Positions 32,075-42,317 are shown, counted from the first letter of the stretch. The stretch is 53,757 bases of DNA from Bacillus sp. CH140a_4T (GCF_008923725.1 NZ_WBPF01000004.1:1-53757), one strand, 5' to 3'. Notes: generated by a model from the letters alone, not told the origin. Numbers and translations are program-made.

Positions 32075-32383
32075 GTGCAGCAGGATGGATTTAGGTATTT
32101 AGGTTTATTGCCAAATGAGGTAATGAACCTGACTCCTCGTGAGTTTCAAAATATGATGACGGGGAGAAATGAACAATATCTAGATGAATTGCAAACCTAT
32201 AGCATATTTGCTCTTATGATGCGATCGGTTTATCACAGTAATCCAAAGAAGAGTATGAAACCAAAAGATTTATTCGATAGATCTAAAATGGTTACTGATG
32301 AACAGAAGAAAAAATCTATTGAAAATCGCGCAAAACAGGCTGAGGAAGATATGCAATTCTTACAAAATCTCAACTTCGGTTGA
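32075..32383 (+). CDS. tail assembly chaperone, gpT-like frameshift extension
   Basis: 102 residues if read alone from GTG 32075, but no ribosome site precedes it. The frame is open upstream to before 31940 and lies -1 to the chaperone gene. LGLLPNEVMNLTPREFQNMMTGRNEQYLDEL has the style of gpT partners. It most probably exists as the C-terminal part of a gpG-T fusion that recruits tube protein to the tape measure. Confidence 0.75.
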   Translation: MQQDGFRYLGLLPNEVMNLTPREFQNMMTGRNEQYLDELQTYSIFALMMRSVYHSNPKKSMKPKDLFDRSKMVTDEQKKKSIENRAKQAEEDMQFLQNLNFG

Positions 32384-32402
32384 TTGAAAGGTAGGTGAGA
32401 TT

Positions 32403-35400
32403 TTGGCGACACAAGAAGAATTAGTAGTACAATTTCGAGCTGAAACAGATCAGATACGAAGAGAAATGGCGGCTATGCAAAGTCAATTAAATGATTTTGT
32501 TAGAACGACAAACCGTACATCTCGGGAGTATCGACGAAGTATCGAAAATATGGGTGATGCGAATAGTGAATACAGTCAACGATTAAGGCAACTAAAAGCT
32601 GAACAACGGGAAGCTATGAGACCGCACATTGAAGAATTAAAACGGACGAAATTGGCATATCTGGATGCTGCTATGGGAATGGATACATATTCCGGTAGTG
32701 CTCAGGATTTAATTTCTCAGGTCAATGCAATCGGTACAGCTGAAAAAGCTGCTAACGATGCAATGATGGCGAATGATAGATTCATGCAAGCGAGTTTATT
32801 ACAAACAATCGGTATGATGAACAATATGTCTACTACGTCTAGCAAACTACAGGCTAACTTACAACGCATGGGAAATCCATTGTATAACTTATCACGCGGT
32901 ACATTAATGGCCACTAATGCAATGGAAAGGTTAGCAAATAGAAGTAGTGCAGCGCAGCTTGCTTTAGAGTTCTTAGGTCCGAACGCAAATGCTAAACAAC
33001 TAAATGATCAGATACGAATTATTAACCAATCTATTATGGGGATGACGCAAGCCTTCTTAGTTGTTGGTATTAGTGCTGTGCTATTTTATGGTAAGTTACA
33101 TCAAGCTAATATGGAAATGAACCCTAAATATGCAGAAGCGTATAAAAATATGATGGAGTCGTTAACGAAAGCACTACAGCCGATGAGAGATGCCTTTGCA
33201 GCTCTAATGATTCCGATTTTTAATTTCGTCAACGCTATGGCGAAAATGGTTATAGCGTTTAATGAAGCGCATCCAGCCTTAGCGAAATTCATTCAAGGGA
33301 CAATGATGCTTGTTCCAGCCTTAACTCTCCTATTGCTGCCATTGGGTGCAGGAATGGGATTATTAATGGGTTATAGAGCAGCGTTTGCTGCATTATGGAT
33401 GGTTATCAAACCTGCTGTTCTTGTATTAGCAATGGCCAGTCCTGTAGCATGGGCTCTTGCAGCAGCAATATCAGGATTGGCGGTAGGTTTCGCATATGCT
33501 TACAAAAACATTGAACCGTTTAGGAATGCTATTAACAATACGTTAAATACAATAAAAGCTTTTTGGCAAATCATTAGTGGTAATGCGGATGCTGGTAATC
33601 AGTTATTGAAATCTCTGGGTTTCAGTAACGAAACAATACAAGCAATTAATGATTTTGTTAACAAAATCAAAGAAGCATTAAACTCAATGAAAAACGCTAT
33701 TGTACAGGCATTCCATGGTGATTTTTCTGGATTAACCGAAGTATTCAAAACGATATTCCCATCTATATTAGCTATTTTGATTGGTGGTATCCCAGGTTTA
33801 ATTATTGGGATCAGTACTATGTTCGCTAGAATGACAGAAGCCACTGGTGTTGGTGGCACTCAAATGGTTAGTAAGTTTGGAGAAATTCTAAATAACTTAG
33901 TTTTAGGATTAACGAGCTTTGTAACAACTCAATTACCTGTTTTTTTAGAACAAGGAATTAAAATAATCACTGGAATTGTGCAAGGGGTCACACAAGCATT
34001 ACCGCAAATTATAGCTGCCGTTTTGCAAATCATTACAACGTTTATAACAGGTATCACAACGCTGTTACCGCAGATTATAACGATTGGTATTTCCTTGATA
34101 CAAACACTTGTCACTGCAATCATAACAGCTTTGCCAGTGATTATTGAAGCAGCGGTGCAAATTATAAACGCACTTGTTCAAGGGATTACACAAATGTTAC
34201 CTATGATTATACAGTCAGCAATTCAAATAATAACAATGTTCATTCAAACGATAATCCCTATGATTCCTATGTTGATAGATGCAGGGATTCAGATTTTAAT
34301 GGCTTTAGTGAATGGTATTATTCAAATTTTACCTCAGTTAATTGATGCGGCTATTCAAATAATGACGACATTACTTAATGCAATAGTTGAAAATTTACCA
34401 TTAATCATTGATGCAGGAATACAAGTTTTAAATTCGTTAATTGAAGGTATCATGCAAGTATTACCTCAAATTATAGATGCTGTGATGCAGATTATCACTA
34501 AATTCACTGAGGTTGTTATTCAAAATCTACCGCAAATTATTGAATCAGGAATGCAAATTTTAATAAAACTGGTAGACGGGATTATTAAAATGCTTCCTCA
34601 GATTGTAGATGCGGTTATTAAAATAATTACGAAGTTTACTGAGGTTATAGTTCAAAATTTACCGCAAATTATTGATGCAGGTGTGCAAATATTAACTAAA
34701 TTAATAGACGGGATAATTAAAGTACTTCCTCAGTTAGTTGCAGCTGGAATTAGACTTATGGCTGAACTATTAAAAGCAATAATTCAACATTTACCAGAGT
34801 TACTTTCTGCTGGTGTGGAATTAATTGGCGCACTGATTGATGGAATTATAAGTTTAGTTGGAGAGGTATTTAGTTCCGGGGTTGAAATAGGTAGTCAACT
34901 TTTAGAATCTTTAGGGGATGTTGATTTATTTGAAATTGGTGCGAATATCATCCAAGGACTAATTAACGGTATTGGTTCAATGGCAAGTGCGGCTTGGGAA
35001 GCTGCTAAAGACGTGGCTTCCAGCGTAAAAGGCGCAGTAACAGATTTCTTAGGTATCCATTCTCCTTCCCGTGTCATGAGAGATATGGGGGTTTACGTAG
35101 GACAAGGTTTAGTAAAAGGTATCAATTCTATGGAGAATCCAGTCTTTAAAGCGGCTAGGGAGATGGCAGTAGCGGTAAAGGATTCGTTTGATACATTATC
35201 AGAAGGAGTAGTGCTTGGCGATGTTTCAATGGGGACTGTATCTGGACCTTCAATCCCTATGGTTTCAGCAGGTTATAAAACACCTTCTAGTATTTCGAAC
35301 GTGACGTCTACTTCAGGATTTGGTGGACAAACTTTAAGCAGGTCAACAACCGAGTCTCAAACTCTAAATAATGTACAAAATACTACTCCTGCTGTTATTG

Positions 35401-35522
35401 AGAATGTAATTGTTATTGATAGCACTGAAGTAGTAAGAGCGATCGGAGATAAAATTGATGTGGATCAAGGGAAACGAATTGTAAATCAATCATTTGTTAT
35501 GGGACAAAAGGGAGGATGGTGA
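32403..35522 (+). CDS. tail tape measure protein
   Basis: 1039 residues from TTG (AGGTGAG upstream). Coiled N-terminus (1-130), hydrophobic helices (about 215-370), then a run of about 38-residue repeats (about 500-810) alternating LPQIIDAG/LPQIVDA with ..ILTKLIDGIIK. The C-terminus has FLGIHSPSRVMRDMGVYVGQGLVKGI, a hallmark of tape measures. By the usual rule of about 1.5 A per residue it implies a tail of roughly 150 nm. It sets tail length and helps DNA entry. Confidence 0.95.
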   Translation: MATQEELVVQFRAETDQIRREMAAMQSQLNDFVRTTNRTSREYRRSIENMGDANSEYSQRLRQLKAEQREAMRPHIEELKRTKLAYLDAAMGMDTYSGSAQDLISQVNAIGTAEKAANDAMMANDRFMQASLLQTIGMMNNMSTTSSKLQANLQRMGNPLYNLSRGTLMATNAMERLANRSSAAQLALEFLGPNANAKQLNDQIRIINQSIMGMTQAFLVVGISAVLFYGKLHQANMEMNPKYAEAYKNMMESLTKALQPMRDAFAALMIPIFNFVNAMAKMVIAFNEAHPALAKFIQGTMMLVPALTLLLLPLGAGMGLLMGYRAAFAALWMVIKPAVLVLAMASPVAWALAAAISGLAVGFAYAYKNIEPFRNAINNTLNTIKAFWQIISGNADAGNQLLKSLGFSNETIQAINDFVNKIKEALNSMKNAIVQAFHGDFSGLTEVFKTIFPSILAILIGGIPGLIIGISTMFARMTEATGVGGTQMVSKFGEILNNLVLGLTSFVTTQLPVFLEQGIKIITGIVQGVTQALPQIIAAVLQIITTFITGITTLLPQIITIGISLIQTLVTAIITALPVIIEAAVQIINALVQGITQMLPMIIQSAIQIITMFIQTIIPMIPMLIDAGIQILMALVNGIIQILPQLIDAAIQIMTTLLNAIVENLPLIIDAGIQVLNSLIEGIMQVLPQIIDAVMQIITKFTEVVIQNLPQIIESGMQILIKLVDGIIKMLPQIVDAVIKIITKFTEVIVQNLPQIIDAGVQILTKLIDGIIKVLPQLVAAGIRLMAELLKAIIQHLPELLSAGVELIGALIDGIISLVGEVFSSGVEIGSQLLESLGDVDLFEIGANIIQGLINGIGSMASAAWEAAKDVASSVKGAVTDFLGIHSPSRVMRDMGVYVGQGLVKGINSMENPVFKAAREMAVAVKDSFDTLSEGVVLGDVSMGTVSGPSIPMVSAGYKTPSSISNVTSTSGFGGQTLSRSTTESQTLNNVQNTTPAVIENVIVIDSTEVVRAIGDKIDVDQGKRIVNQSFVMGQKGGW

Positions 35523-35526
35523 TGAA

Positions 35527-36366
35527 ATGACTGAAGTAATCACATTAGGAACAACAGTGCAAACATTAAACGGAAAAAAGTATGTATTAGAAGAACTAGG
35601 CATCATGACAAGAGACTTTAATCCGCAGTCACCATCGCCTGTTCATAACTTTGAGAATGTAGAAAATAGAAATGGAACTATCGATAGAGGAACAGTTTAT
35701 GGTCAACGTACAATAAACTGTTCCTTTTATTTTAAAGCAGTTGATATGTGGGATTATGCGTTACTGCGAGATGAGGTATTTCGTCTGTTTGATAGTAGAG
35801 AAGCTTTTTATATTATAGATCAACGAAATCCGGGTAAGCGATGGCTTGTTAAGTGCAATGCATCCTATAACATTGAGCAAAATTGGAAATATGGATTCTT
35901 TGAAATTGATTTTGTAACTGTAAAACTACCATTTGCAGAATCAGTTGGAAAAACTACAGATCCTTTTACTTTTGATTCAAACCTTTGGCAAGTTGGACAA
36001 GGTTTAATTGCAGAAGATATAAAGTATCATCATACTACTACGTCTTTTCGAATTTATAATGCTGGTGATGTAACCGTTGATCCGAGATCTATGGGCTTGA
36101 AAATAAAGTACAAAGGCAAATCTAATAATCTGACTATAAAAAATAACACTACCGGTGATATTTGGAATTATACAGGTGTTACAACGACATTGAACGATGT
36201 TATTACTTTAGATGGCGTCAGAGCATATCGAAATGTACTAGGAAGTATTTTTAAAAATACGAATTGGGGATTAATCACATTAAAACCTGGATGGAATGAC
36301 TTTGTGTTAACTGGCACAACAGATGCTTTTGAAGTAGAGTTTGATTTCCAATTCCATTATTTGTAG
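35527..36366 (+). CDS. distal tail protein (Dit)
   Basis: 279 residues from ATG 35527. The N-terminal Dit ring domain runs through YGQRTINCSFYFKAVDMWDY and LRDEVFRLFDSREAFYIIDQRNPGKRWLVK. The C-terminal galectin-like half has beta strands (WNYTGVTTTLNDVITLDG, ending VEFDFQFHYL). It forms the hub joining the tube to the Tal protein and fibres. Confidence 0.88.
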   Translation: MTEVITLGTTVQTLNGKKYVLEELGIMTRDFNPQSPSPVHNFENVENRNGTIDRGTVYGQRTINCSFYFKAVDMWDYALLRDEVFRLFDSREAFYIIDQRNPGKRWLVKCNASYNIEQNWKYGFFEIDFVTVKLPFAESVGKTTDPFTFDSNLWQVGQGLIAEDIKYHHTTTSFRIYNAGDVTVDPRSMGLKIKYKGKSNNLTIKNNTTGDIWNYTGVTTTLNDVITLDGVRAYRNVLGSIFKNTNWGLITLKPGWNDFVLTGTTDAFEVEFDFQFHYL

Positions 36367-36374
36367 GTGAAGTT

Positions 36375-37994
36375 ATGTTATTAGTCACAGGAATAAATGG
36401 ACAAACAGAGATGCTTTGCGACTTCAAGGAAGTAAGAAGAAAACGAAGAGTCAATGGAGAACACTCTCTTAATTTCTATCAACTAAACACCCCAGAAGCA
36501 GCACATGCTTATAAATTGCTAGGTGAACGTTCTAAAGTAACAATTCCCGAAACAGGCGATGAATATATTGTACTTGGTATATCTAAAGTAGGACACTATG
36601 GAAAAAGAATTAATGCAATGCATGTATTTCTTGATGATTTTATCAGTCAACATAAATATGAATTACTGAACGGAACCATTAACTTTAAACAATTCTGCGA
36701 CTTCTTATTTGTTGGTAGTGGATGGACATACATTATAAACGGTGCATTTGCCCCACAACGTTTTGAAAACGTCGGGAGAGATTCTAAGCTTGCATTGCTG
36801 CAAAAAGGATTAGAAAGGTATAAAGCTGAGTTTTCCATTGATAACAAAAATAAAGTTATTACATTTAAAAATGAGATAGGCAAGACTACAGAATCACAGT
36901 TTAGATATGGACATAATTTGCAGACTTTCAATGAAGAAACGGACATGTCAAACTTTTGCACAGTTATTCGAGGGTTTGGAAAAAGAGATGACGAGACAGA
37001 GTTTTCTGTTGAATATAAATCACCACTAGCAAGTGTATACGGTGAAATTCATCAAAAGTCGATTGATGATGATCGTTATAAGTATGAGAGCTCTTTATTG
37101 GAAGCATGTAAAAATAATTTAAACGATACACCTCTAACGAAATTTAATGTATCTGTTTCAGATTTATACGAAAATGGTTTGCAAATGCATCCATACGATT
37201 ATGGCGACTATGTGTATATGCTTTATGAAGAGGCGGATGTAACTGTTCTGATACGAATCGTTGAGGTTATTGATGACCCAGTGAATAATAGTATTTCGCC
37301 AACATTTGAACTATCAACTTTTAAAACGTTACGAACCGCAAGCGCAATTCAAGCTCAATTCCAACAGACTCAAAGGGATATCCAACAGTTGATGGATGAT
37401 GAAGGTAATTTAAGCTTAGCGCTAAAACGCTTGTACATGACCACAGAAACATTTGCTGATAACACTGGCGTTTGGTATATAGATCCTAATGATAAAAATA
37501 GATACGTCCATATTGGTGCAGGAGGCCTCGATGTTCATCGTGGTCTTATTCGTGTTGAGAGGGAAGATGGCTTTGCGACAATTATTGGTGGTGCTATCCA
37601 GTATGGTTTTGATATTGCAGGTCACTATCCACCGTATCGCGGGATTAACGTGGAAGAAGATGGTTGGTGGTTAACATCTACCCATGATGTCTTAGATAAT
37701 TGCCAATTCTACACTTTTGAACATAAAACAAGATATGTTAAATTGGCGGCACAAATATTCACCGAAGCTGGCGGTGAAGTTGAAATTGCGATAGTTGATG
37801 GTGATGGCAGCACTATAAGAAGTAGAGCTACATCGACTCAATCATCACCGCCTAATCAAAACAATGGTGTTGAACTTATATATGATTTGGGTGTCCCAAA
37901 TGGTGAATTAGAAGCCTTTTATTTACGAATGAGAAATAAAGTAGCAGGAAAGAAAGCCTACGCGCGGATATTCCGTGTTTGGTTAGAAGGCTAA
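36375..37994 (+). CDS. tail-associated lysin / endopeptidase-tail protein (Tal)
   Basis: 539 residues. The first 370 match the 'prophage endopeptidase tail' family (gp27-like fold): MLLVTGINGQTEMLCDFKEV, FKQFCDFLFVGSGWTYII, FCTVIRGFGKRDD, YDYGDYVYM. A linker helix (QAQFQQTQRDIQQLMDDEG) and a beta-rich C-terminal segment (about 395-539), probably binding the cell surface, follow. It plugs the tail tip. No clear peptidase active site is visible. Confidence 0.85.
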   Translation: MLLVTGINGQTEMLCDFKEVRRKRRVNGEHSLNFYQLNTPEAAHAYKLLGERSKVTIPETGDEYIVLGISKVGHYGKRINAMHVFLDDFISQHKYELLNGTINFKQFCDFLFVGSGWTYIINGAFAPQRFENVGRDSKLALLQKGLERYKAEFSIDNKNKVITFKNEIGKTTESQFRYGHNLQTFNEETDMSNFCTVIRGFGKRDDETEFSVEYKSPLASVYGEIHQKSIDDDRYKYESSLLEACKNNLNDTPLTKFNVSVSDLYENGLQMHPYDYGDYVYMLYEEADVTVLIRIVEVIDDPVNNSISPTFELSTFKTLRTASAIQAQFQQTQRDIQQLMDDEGNLSLALKRLYMTTETFADNTGVWYIDPNDKNRYVHIGAGGLDVHRGLIRVEREDGFATIIGGAIQYGFDIAGHYPPYRGINVEEDGWWLTSTHDVLDNCQFYTFEHKTRYVKLAAQIFTEAGGEVEIAIVDGDGSTIRSRATSTQSSPPNQNNGVELIYDLGVPNGELEAFYLRMRNKVAGKKAYARIFRVWLEG

Positions 37995-38041
37995 TAGAGA
38001 AGTATTAAAAAACGAATTTTATATAAAAGGAGGAACGTAAC

Positions 38042-40183
38042 TTGTATAAACTGAAGCGTTGGTTTAATAGCTGGACAGATAGAGATTTTAGAAATAATAC
38101 AAATGAAAATTGGACAATTGTTGAAACTGTATTGAATTTCTTGAAGTCTTTCGTTACCAAAGTAGAAACCGATGCAAATAAACGTATCGATAACCTAGTT
38201 ATCAATGCCGTCGGAGATAGTAATGCTGAAGTTGTAGATTCTAGAGTTGACGCTGAAGGTATCGTTCATCCTACCGCTAAAAACAGGCAGGACGCTGACT
38301 ATAAGTGTTTAAAAAATGATCTTAGAACTAGAGGAGTAAATGTTACTTGGTTTGGCGCGATTGGTGATGGTGAGACAGATAGCACAACAGCATTCCTGAC
38401 TGCTGAAGTAAATAACCCAGGCGTACCGATATTTTGCCCACCTGGCGTCTATATGGCGAAAGGGGATGATTTACGCGGTTGGTACTATGGTCTTGGAGCT
38501 GTTGTGCATGTTAAAGAGCGAGAAAAATTTAATGAATCAATCCCGCCAAGTCAGCGAACAGGGGTAAGAATTGTTGTTTTAAGCTCAATCCCGCAGCCTA
38601 TATTGAACGAATTTAATAGTCGCAATTCAGGTGTAAACGTTGGGTTGGATGCCTACGCGAATACTGCAAGTGGCGAATATGCGCTAAAAGAATTAAAAAG
38701 TGGCAAACAAAATACGGCTATGGGATTCCAATCTCAGGAGAATAATGCGGATCAGTATTCGAATGTCTCAATTGGTAGTGGATCGCTTTCGAGAGGGAAG
38801 TTTTATACCCGTTCATTAGCAGTAGGTAATAATGCAATGAAATGGGCAGGTATTCAAGATCCTATTGTTTCGCGGCATGAACTTTGGTTAAACGAAAAAG
38901 ATCAGAAAAACATTTGGAATATACCAGGAACAGATCATTACCTCCTAAAGCAAATGAATCCTAATGTAGAAAAACTCATTCAGCCAATCGGATATCCAGC
39001 ACCTCCTGGTGCAGAAATCGTTAATCCCGGTGGAGGATTTCCGGCCGCAACTTCTTCCTCGCAAGTATCAGGTAATACAGCAGCAGGAAGAAACGCACTA
39101 CTTCAATTGGTAAGAGGTTCGCAAAATACAGCTATGGGATATCAAGCTTTATCAAGGTCATATTTAACAGATCGATGTACGGCACTAGGAGCTTTCGCTC
39201 TAGCTAATGCTTTGGCAGGTAAAGATAATATTGCTGTTGGGCGTAATGCATCTAAGTATCTTCAAGATGGTTATAAAAACGTCATTTTAGGTAATAATGC
39301 GATGGGTTATTCAGTTCATGGTAACCGTAACATTGCAATTGGACATCAAGCATTGCAAAAGAATAAAGGGGTTAATAATTTCATCAACACAATTATTGGG
39401 ACCTACGCAGCGCAAAATAAAACAGACGGTGAAGCAAACGTAATGATTGGTACACGTGCTGGTTTAAATAGTGGTGCTGGCGCTCGGAATGTAATGGTCG
39501 GGACAGAAGCGGGAGCAAACTATACAGGATCTAATAGCATTATCATTGGTAACAAGGCGAATCCAACAACTAATCAAGACCGATTACTTTGGATTGATTA
39601 TGGTAACGATGCAAATGAGACACCTTTTATCTATGGTGATATGGCAAATAACATTATGAATGTTCGTGCAAACCTGAGACCAGATAAAGACGTATCACAG
39701 GCGTTGGGTACTCCTAGCCGCCGCTGGAAAGCGTTGTATGCAGAAACAAGTACAATCAATACATCAGATGAACGCGAAAAGCAACAAATTGGCGAAATAC
39801 CAGATATTTGGTTAGATGCTTGGAGCGAAGTTAACTTTTGTTGTTACAAGTTTAATAGTGATGTATCTGTCAAAGGTGAATCGGCAGCGCTTTGGCATGT
39901 CGGAGTTATAGCACAACGCATAGATGAAGTGTTTAAAAAATACGAATTAGATGCACTTAAAATCGGCATTCTCACATACGATGAATGGCCTGCTGAGTAC
40001 ATTAACGTGGTGGACGAAAGTGGGAAAATCACTGGTGAAAAGATAGAACTAACCCCAGCAGGTAGCCGATACGGTATTAGAGCGGATGAGTGTCAGTTTT
40101 TAGAGATGGCTTTAATGCGTAGAGAATTTAAAAAAATACAGGCACAACAAAACACAGAAGGAGGGACAGTAATTGAAAGTTAA
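38042..40183 (+). CDS. tail fibre with C-terminal S74 chaperone domain
   Basis: 713 residues from TTG (AAAGGAGG upstream). N-terminal attachment helix (1-60), then a pectate-lyase-like opening (GVNVTWFGAIGDGETDSTTAF, about 100-120). Next come repeated short beta units like NTAMGFQ, NIAVGRNA, NVILGNNA, NIAIGHQA (about 220-510), as in haemagglutinin-like stalks. The end (about 575-713) holds SDEREKQQIGEIPDIWLDAW and VGVIAQRIDEVF, typical of the peptidase S74 intramolecular chaperone that trims itself after folding the trimer. Main receptor-binding candidate. Confidence 0.88.
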   Translation: MYKLKRWFNSWTDRDFRNNTNENWTIVETVLNFLKSFVTKVETDANKRIDNLVINAVGDSNAEVVDSRVDAEGIVHPTAKNRQDADYKCLKNDLRTRGVNVTWFGAIGDGETDSTTAFLTAEVNNPGVPIFCPPGVYMAKGDDLRGWYYGLGAVVHVKEREKFNESIPPSQRTGVRIVVLSSIPQPILNEFNSRNSGVNVGLDAYANTASGEYALKELKSGKQNTAMGFQSQENNADQYSNVSIGSGSLSRGKFYTRSLAVGNNAMKWAGIQDPIVSRHELWLNEKDQKNIWNIPGTDHYLLKQMNPNVEKLIQPIGYPAPPGAEIVNPGGGFPAATSSSQVSGNTAAGRNALLQLVRGSQNTAMGYQALSRSYLTDRCTALGAFALANALAGKDNIAVGRNASKYLQDGYKNVILGNNAMGYSVHGNRNIAIGHQALQKNKGVNNFINTIIGTYAAQNKTDGEANVMIGTRAGLNSGAGARNVMVGTEAGANYTGSNSIIIGNKANPTTNQDRLLWIDYGNDANETPFIYGDMANNIMNVRANLRPDKDVSQALGTPSRRWKALYAETSTINTSDEREKQQIGEIPDIWLDAWSEVNFCCYKFNSDVSVKGESAALWHVGVIAQRIDEVFKKYELDALKIGILTYDEWPAEYINVVDESGKITGEKIELTPAGSRYGIRADECQFLEMALMRREFKKIQAQQNTEGGTVIES

Positions 40184-40286
40184 AATTAATGGATTTGAAA
40201 TTCAAGGGACAGTTGAAGAAATTAAAGCGATCATTTGTAACCATGAAAAAATACGAAGATTTAATGATGATGTCCTATCCACCTAA
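40173..40286 (+). CDS. small protein overlapping the fibre end
   Basis: 37 residues from TTG, seven bases after AAGGAGG: MKVKINGFEIQGTVEEIKAI then CNHEKIRRFNDDVLST. The very strong ribosome site supports it. It overlaps the fibre gene by 11 bases and the next ORF by 44 bases in another frame. It could be the 5' half of one frame-shifted gene with 40243-40395. Confidence 0.5.
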   Translation: MKVKINGFEIQGTVEEIKAIICNHEKIRRFNDDVLST

Positions 40287-40395
40287 ACGTAATTGGATAT
40301 GTAAGAAGTGTGGAGCAAAAGGAATAACTGTTATTAGTATTCCTAATAGAAATAAAGAAACGTTTGGAGAGATTAAAAAGATGTTTGAATTATAA
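40243..40395 (+). CDS. small CxxC protein
   Basis: 50 residues: MKKYEDLMMMSYPPKRNWIC, then KKCGAKGITV. One CxxC pair could be half of a zinc knuckle completed by dimerisation. It starts inside the previous small ORF. Similar YPP..WIC..CG peptides follow tail genes in Bacillus phages, from my general knowledge. Function unknown. Confidence 0.5.
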   Translation: MKKYEDLMMMSYPPKRNWICKKCGAKGITVISIPNRNKETFGEIKKMFEL

Positions 40396-40399
40396 CAAA

Positions 40400-40428
40400 A
40401 GAGCAGCTAGCAAACGCTAACTGCTCAC
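40400..40428. terminator. late-operon terminator, repeat of the 16470 hairpin
   Basis: AAGAGCAGCTAGC, loop AAAC, GCTAACTGCTC: a near-perfect stem after the last tail gene, same module as 16470-16501. Confidence 0.7.
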
Positions 40429-40460
40429 TGGGTTGTCAAATAGAATCCAATATTGTTATG

Positions 40461-41261
40461 TTATTTATCTTTTAGCAAAAATAGTCCTTTTTGTAATTTA
40501 ACTAAGTTTTTATTAGAAATCTTGTTATTATTTTCAAGAGCATGCAATAAATCCTGAATAAACGCTACATTATCTACAACGACAGGCGTATGTTTCTTTT
40601 GGCTAGAATTGATAATAATTGTGCTACTTTTTACTTTCTCTACAATAAAATTTTGGAAGTTTAATATTTCGGTAAATTGATCATCACCTAATCCGGTATA
40701 GAAGTAAATAGTTGTATTCTTATGCGTACCATTCTTATATAGTTCGGGATTATAAAAAATGTCATCTAATTGTTTCTCTAAACTTGTATCTGGTTTTGGG
40801 AAAAACAAACTTTTATATTTATTCATATACTTATTAATATACTTTATTGAGTTAATTTGCGGGACAACGGAGAATACAGTCGTAATTTTAGGATTTAAAA
40901 GACCATATAATAACGCTCCTGTCCCACCTTTACTACTACCAAATGTAATAACCTCTTTATAATGGTGTTGCTCAATAAATTCAGATAGTTGGTGATTAAA
41001 CTCTTCTATTATATCTTTTCCGGAGTCAATCATGTACCATCCATAGCTATCAGAGAAAAAATCTTCTAAAAAAAGGTAATCTGTTTCTTTATTTGTCGCT
41101 ATTTTTATCCAATTATATCTTTGATGATATAGTGCAACTTCTTCTCTACTTGCTTGTTTTAATAAAATTTTATCTAAAATATGATCTGGTATACGACCAG
41201 CTGATTGAAAAATAATTGTTAACTTCGGGCTGTTGTTATTAATTAATTTACCTTGAATCAT
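40461..41261 (-). CDS. alpha/beta-hydrolase-fold protein (XcbB/Asp2-like)
   Basis: 266 residues, no signal peptide. ITFGSSKGGTGALLYGL holds the nucleophile elbow G-S-S-K-G-G (serine near 110). Asp in GLGDDQF and His in KKHTPVV could complete the triad. The FGSSKGGT.AL motif recalls XcbB/CpsF and Asp2-like proteins of surface polysaccharide or glycoprotein handling. It is a minus-strand gene between fibre and lysis genes, with very AT-rich DNA, so it is a moron. It may alter host surface sugars; inference. Confidence 0.65.
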   Translation of the reverse strand: MIQGKLINNNSPKLTIIFQSAGRIPDHILDKILLKQASREEVALYHQRYNWIKIATNKETDYLFLEDFFSDSYGWYMIDSGKDIIEEFNHQLSEFIEQHHYKEVITFGSSKGGTGALLYGLLNPKITTVFSVVPQINSIKYINKYMNKYKSLFFPKPDTSLEKQLDDIFYNPELYKNGTHKNTTIYFYTGLGDDQFTEILNFQNFIVEKVKSSTIIINSSQKKHTPVVVDNVAFIQDLLHALENNNKISNKNLVKLQKGLFLLKDK

Positions 41262-41552
41262 TAAAATCCCTACTTTTTTTAGTTAATTAAATTGATTTTA
41301 CTAGATATGATTATGTCATATTAAAAATGAAAATTTATGTGATATTAGAAATACCATAAGAAATTCAATTATATAGCAATATGTAATGTTTGGAAAACCT
41401 TTTAAAAATATATAAATAAAATATAATTCTTATAATAAGACAGGCAAATTAAATATAGCCTTTTTAAAATTGCTACAATAAAATATATACAATAATATTG
41501 TTTAGTGAATTAAATTCAATTTATGAAAATTTTTCTAGGAGGATTTACTAAC

Positions 41553-42317
41553 ATGAATCTTAAGAAGGTAGCAACTATATCTATTGCAATAAATATTACA
41601 TTGTTGCTAGTTGGCGGTTATTTTGTTTATTCAAATGTAATTGGTGAAAAAAAGGCAATCTTATCTCCAGAATACAAGATAGAATCGTCTGAAGCTTCGT
41701 CAGCTACAAGTGATAGCAATGGCGATCAAAGAGAGCATTCTCCATCATACAAAGTGCGTACCTCTATATTCAACAAGGCTACATCTGTAGACACTGGAGT
41801 CGTGTTTTTAGGTGATAGTATAACTAATTTTAACGAGTGGGGAGAAGCTTTTCCATACGTTAAGACATATAATCGTGGAATTAGTGGAGATACAACTGTT
41901 GGTGTAATGAAGCGTTTAAATCAAATTGTTGCTTTAAAGCCATCTAAAGTATTTATTATGATTGGAATTAATGACTTAGGAGCTAAAACCCCAAAAGAGG
42001 AGATATTAAGAAACTATAATGCTATTCTTGGAAAAATGAAATCAGAGTTACCAGATACAAAGATATTCATTGAAAGCATACTTCCAACTAAACCTTTAGC
42101 TAAAGCTAAAAAGTTAAGCAATGAAGACATCAATTGGCTGAATATAGAACTTGAAAAAGTCGCTAAAGAAAATGGACATACTTTTATTGACTTACATCAT
42201 CTATTTACAGATAAAGAAGGTCAATTAAAAGAAGAATGGACAGTTGACGGAGTCCACATAACGGGTGATGGTTATAAGGCATGGGAAGATAAAATAAAGA
42301 AATATGTTTATCGCTAA
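41553..42317 (+). CDS. membrane-anchored SGNH/GDSL hydrolase
   Basis: 254 residues from ATG 41553 (AGGAGG ten bases upstream). One N-terminal membrane anchor (about 5-28), a Ser-rich linker (45-65), then SGNH blocks: I VVFLGDSIT (catalytic Ser), II NRGISGDTT, III MIGINDLG, V VDGVHITGDGY (Asp and His). It acts outside the membrane as an esterase, deacylating lipids, acetylated sugars or wall polymers. Located before the lysis genes but with its own leader and terminator. Likely a prophage-expressed surface modifier or lysis helper. Confidence 0.85.
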   Translation: MNLKKVATISIAINITLLLVGGYFVYSNVIGEKKAILSPEYKIESSEASSATSDSNGDQREHSPSYKVRTSIFNKATSVDTGVVFLGDSITNFNEWGEAFPYVKTYNRGISGDTTVGVMKRLNQIVALKPSKVFIMIGINDLGAKTPKEEILRNYNAILGKMKSELPDTKIFIESILPTKPLAKAKKLSNEDINWLNIELEKVAKENGHTFIDLHHLFTDKEGQLKEEWTVDGVHITGDGYKAWEDKIKKYVYR

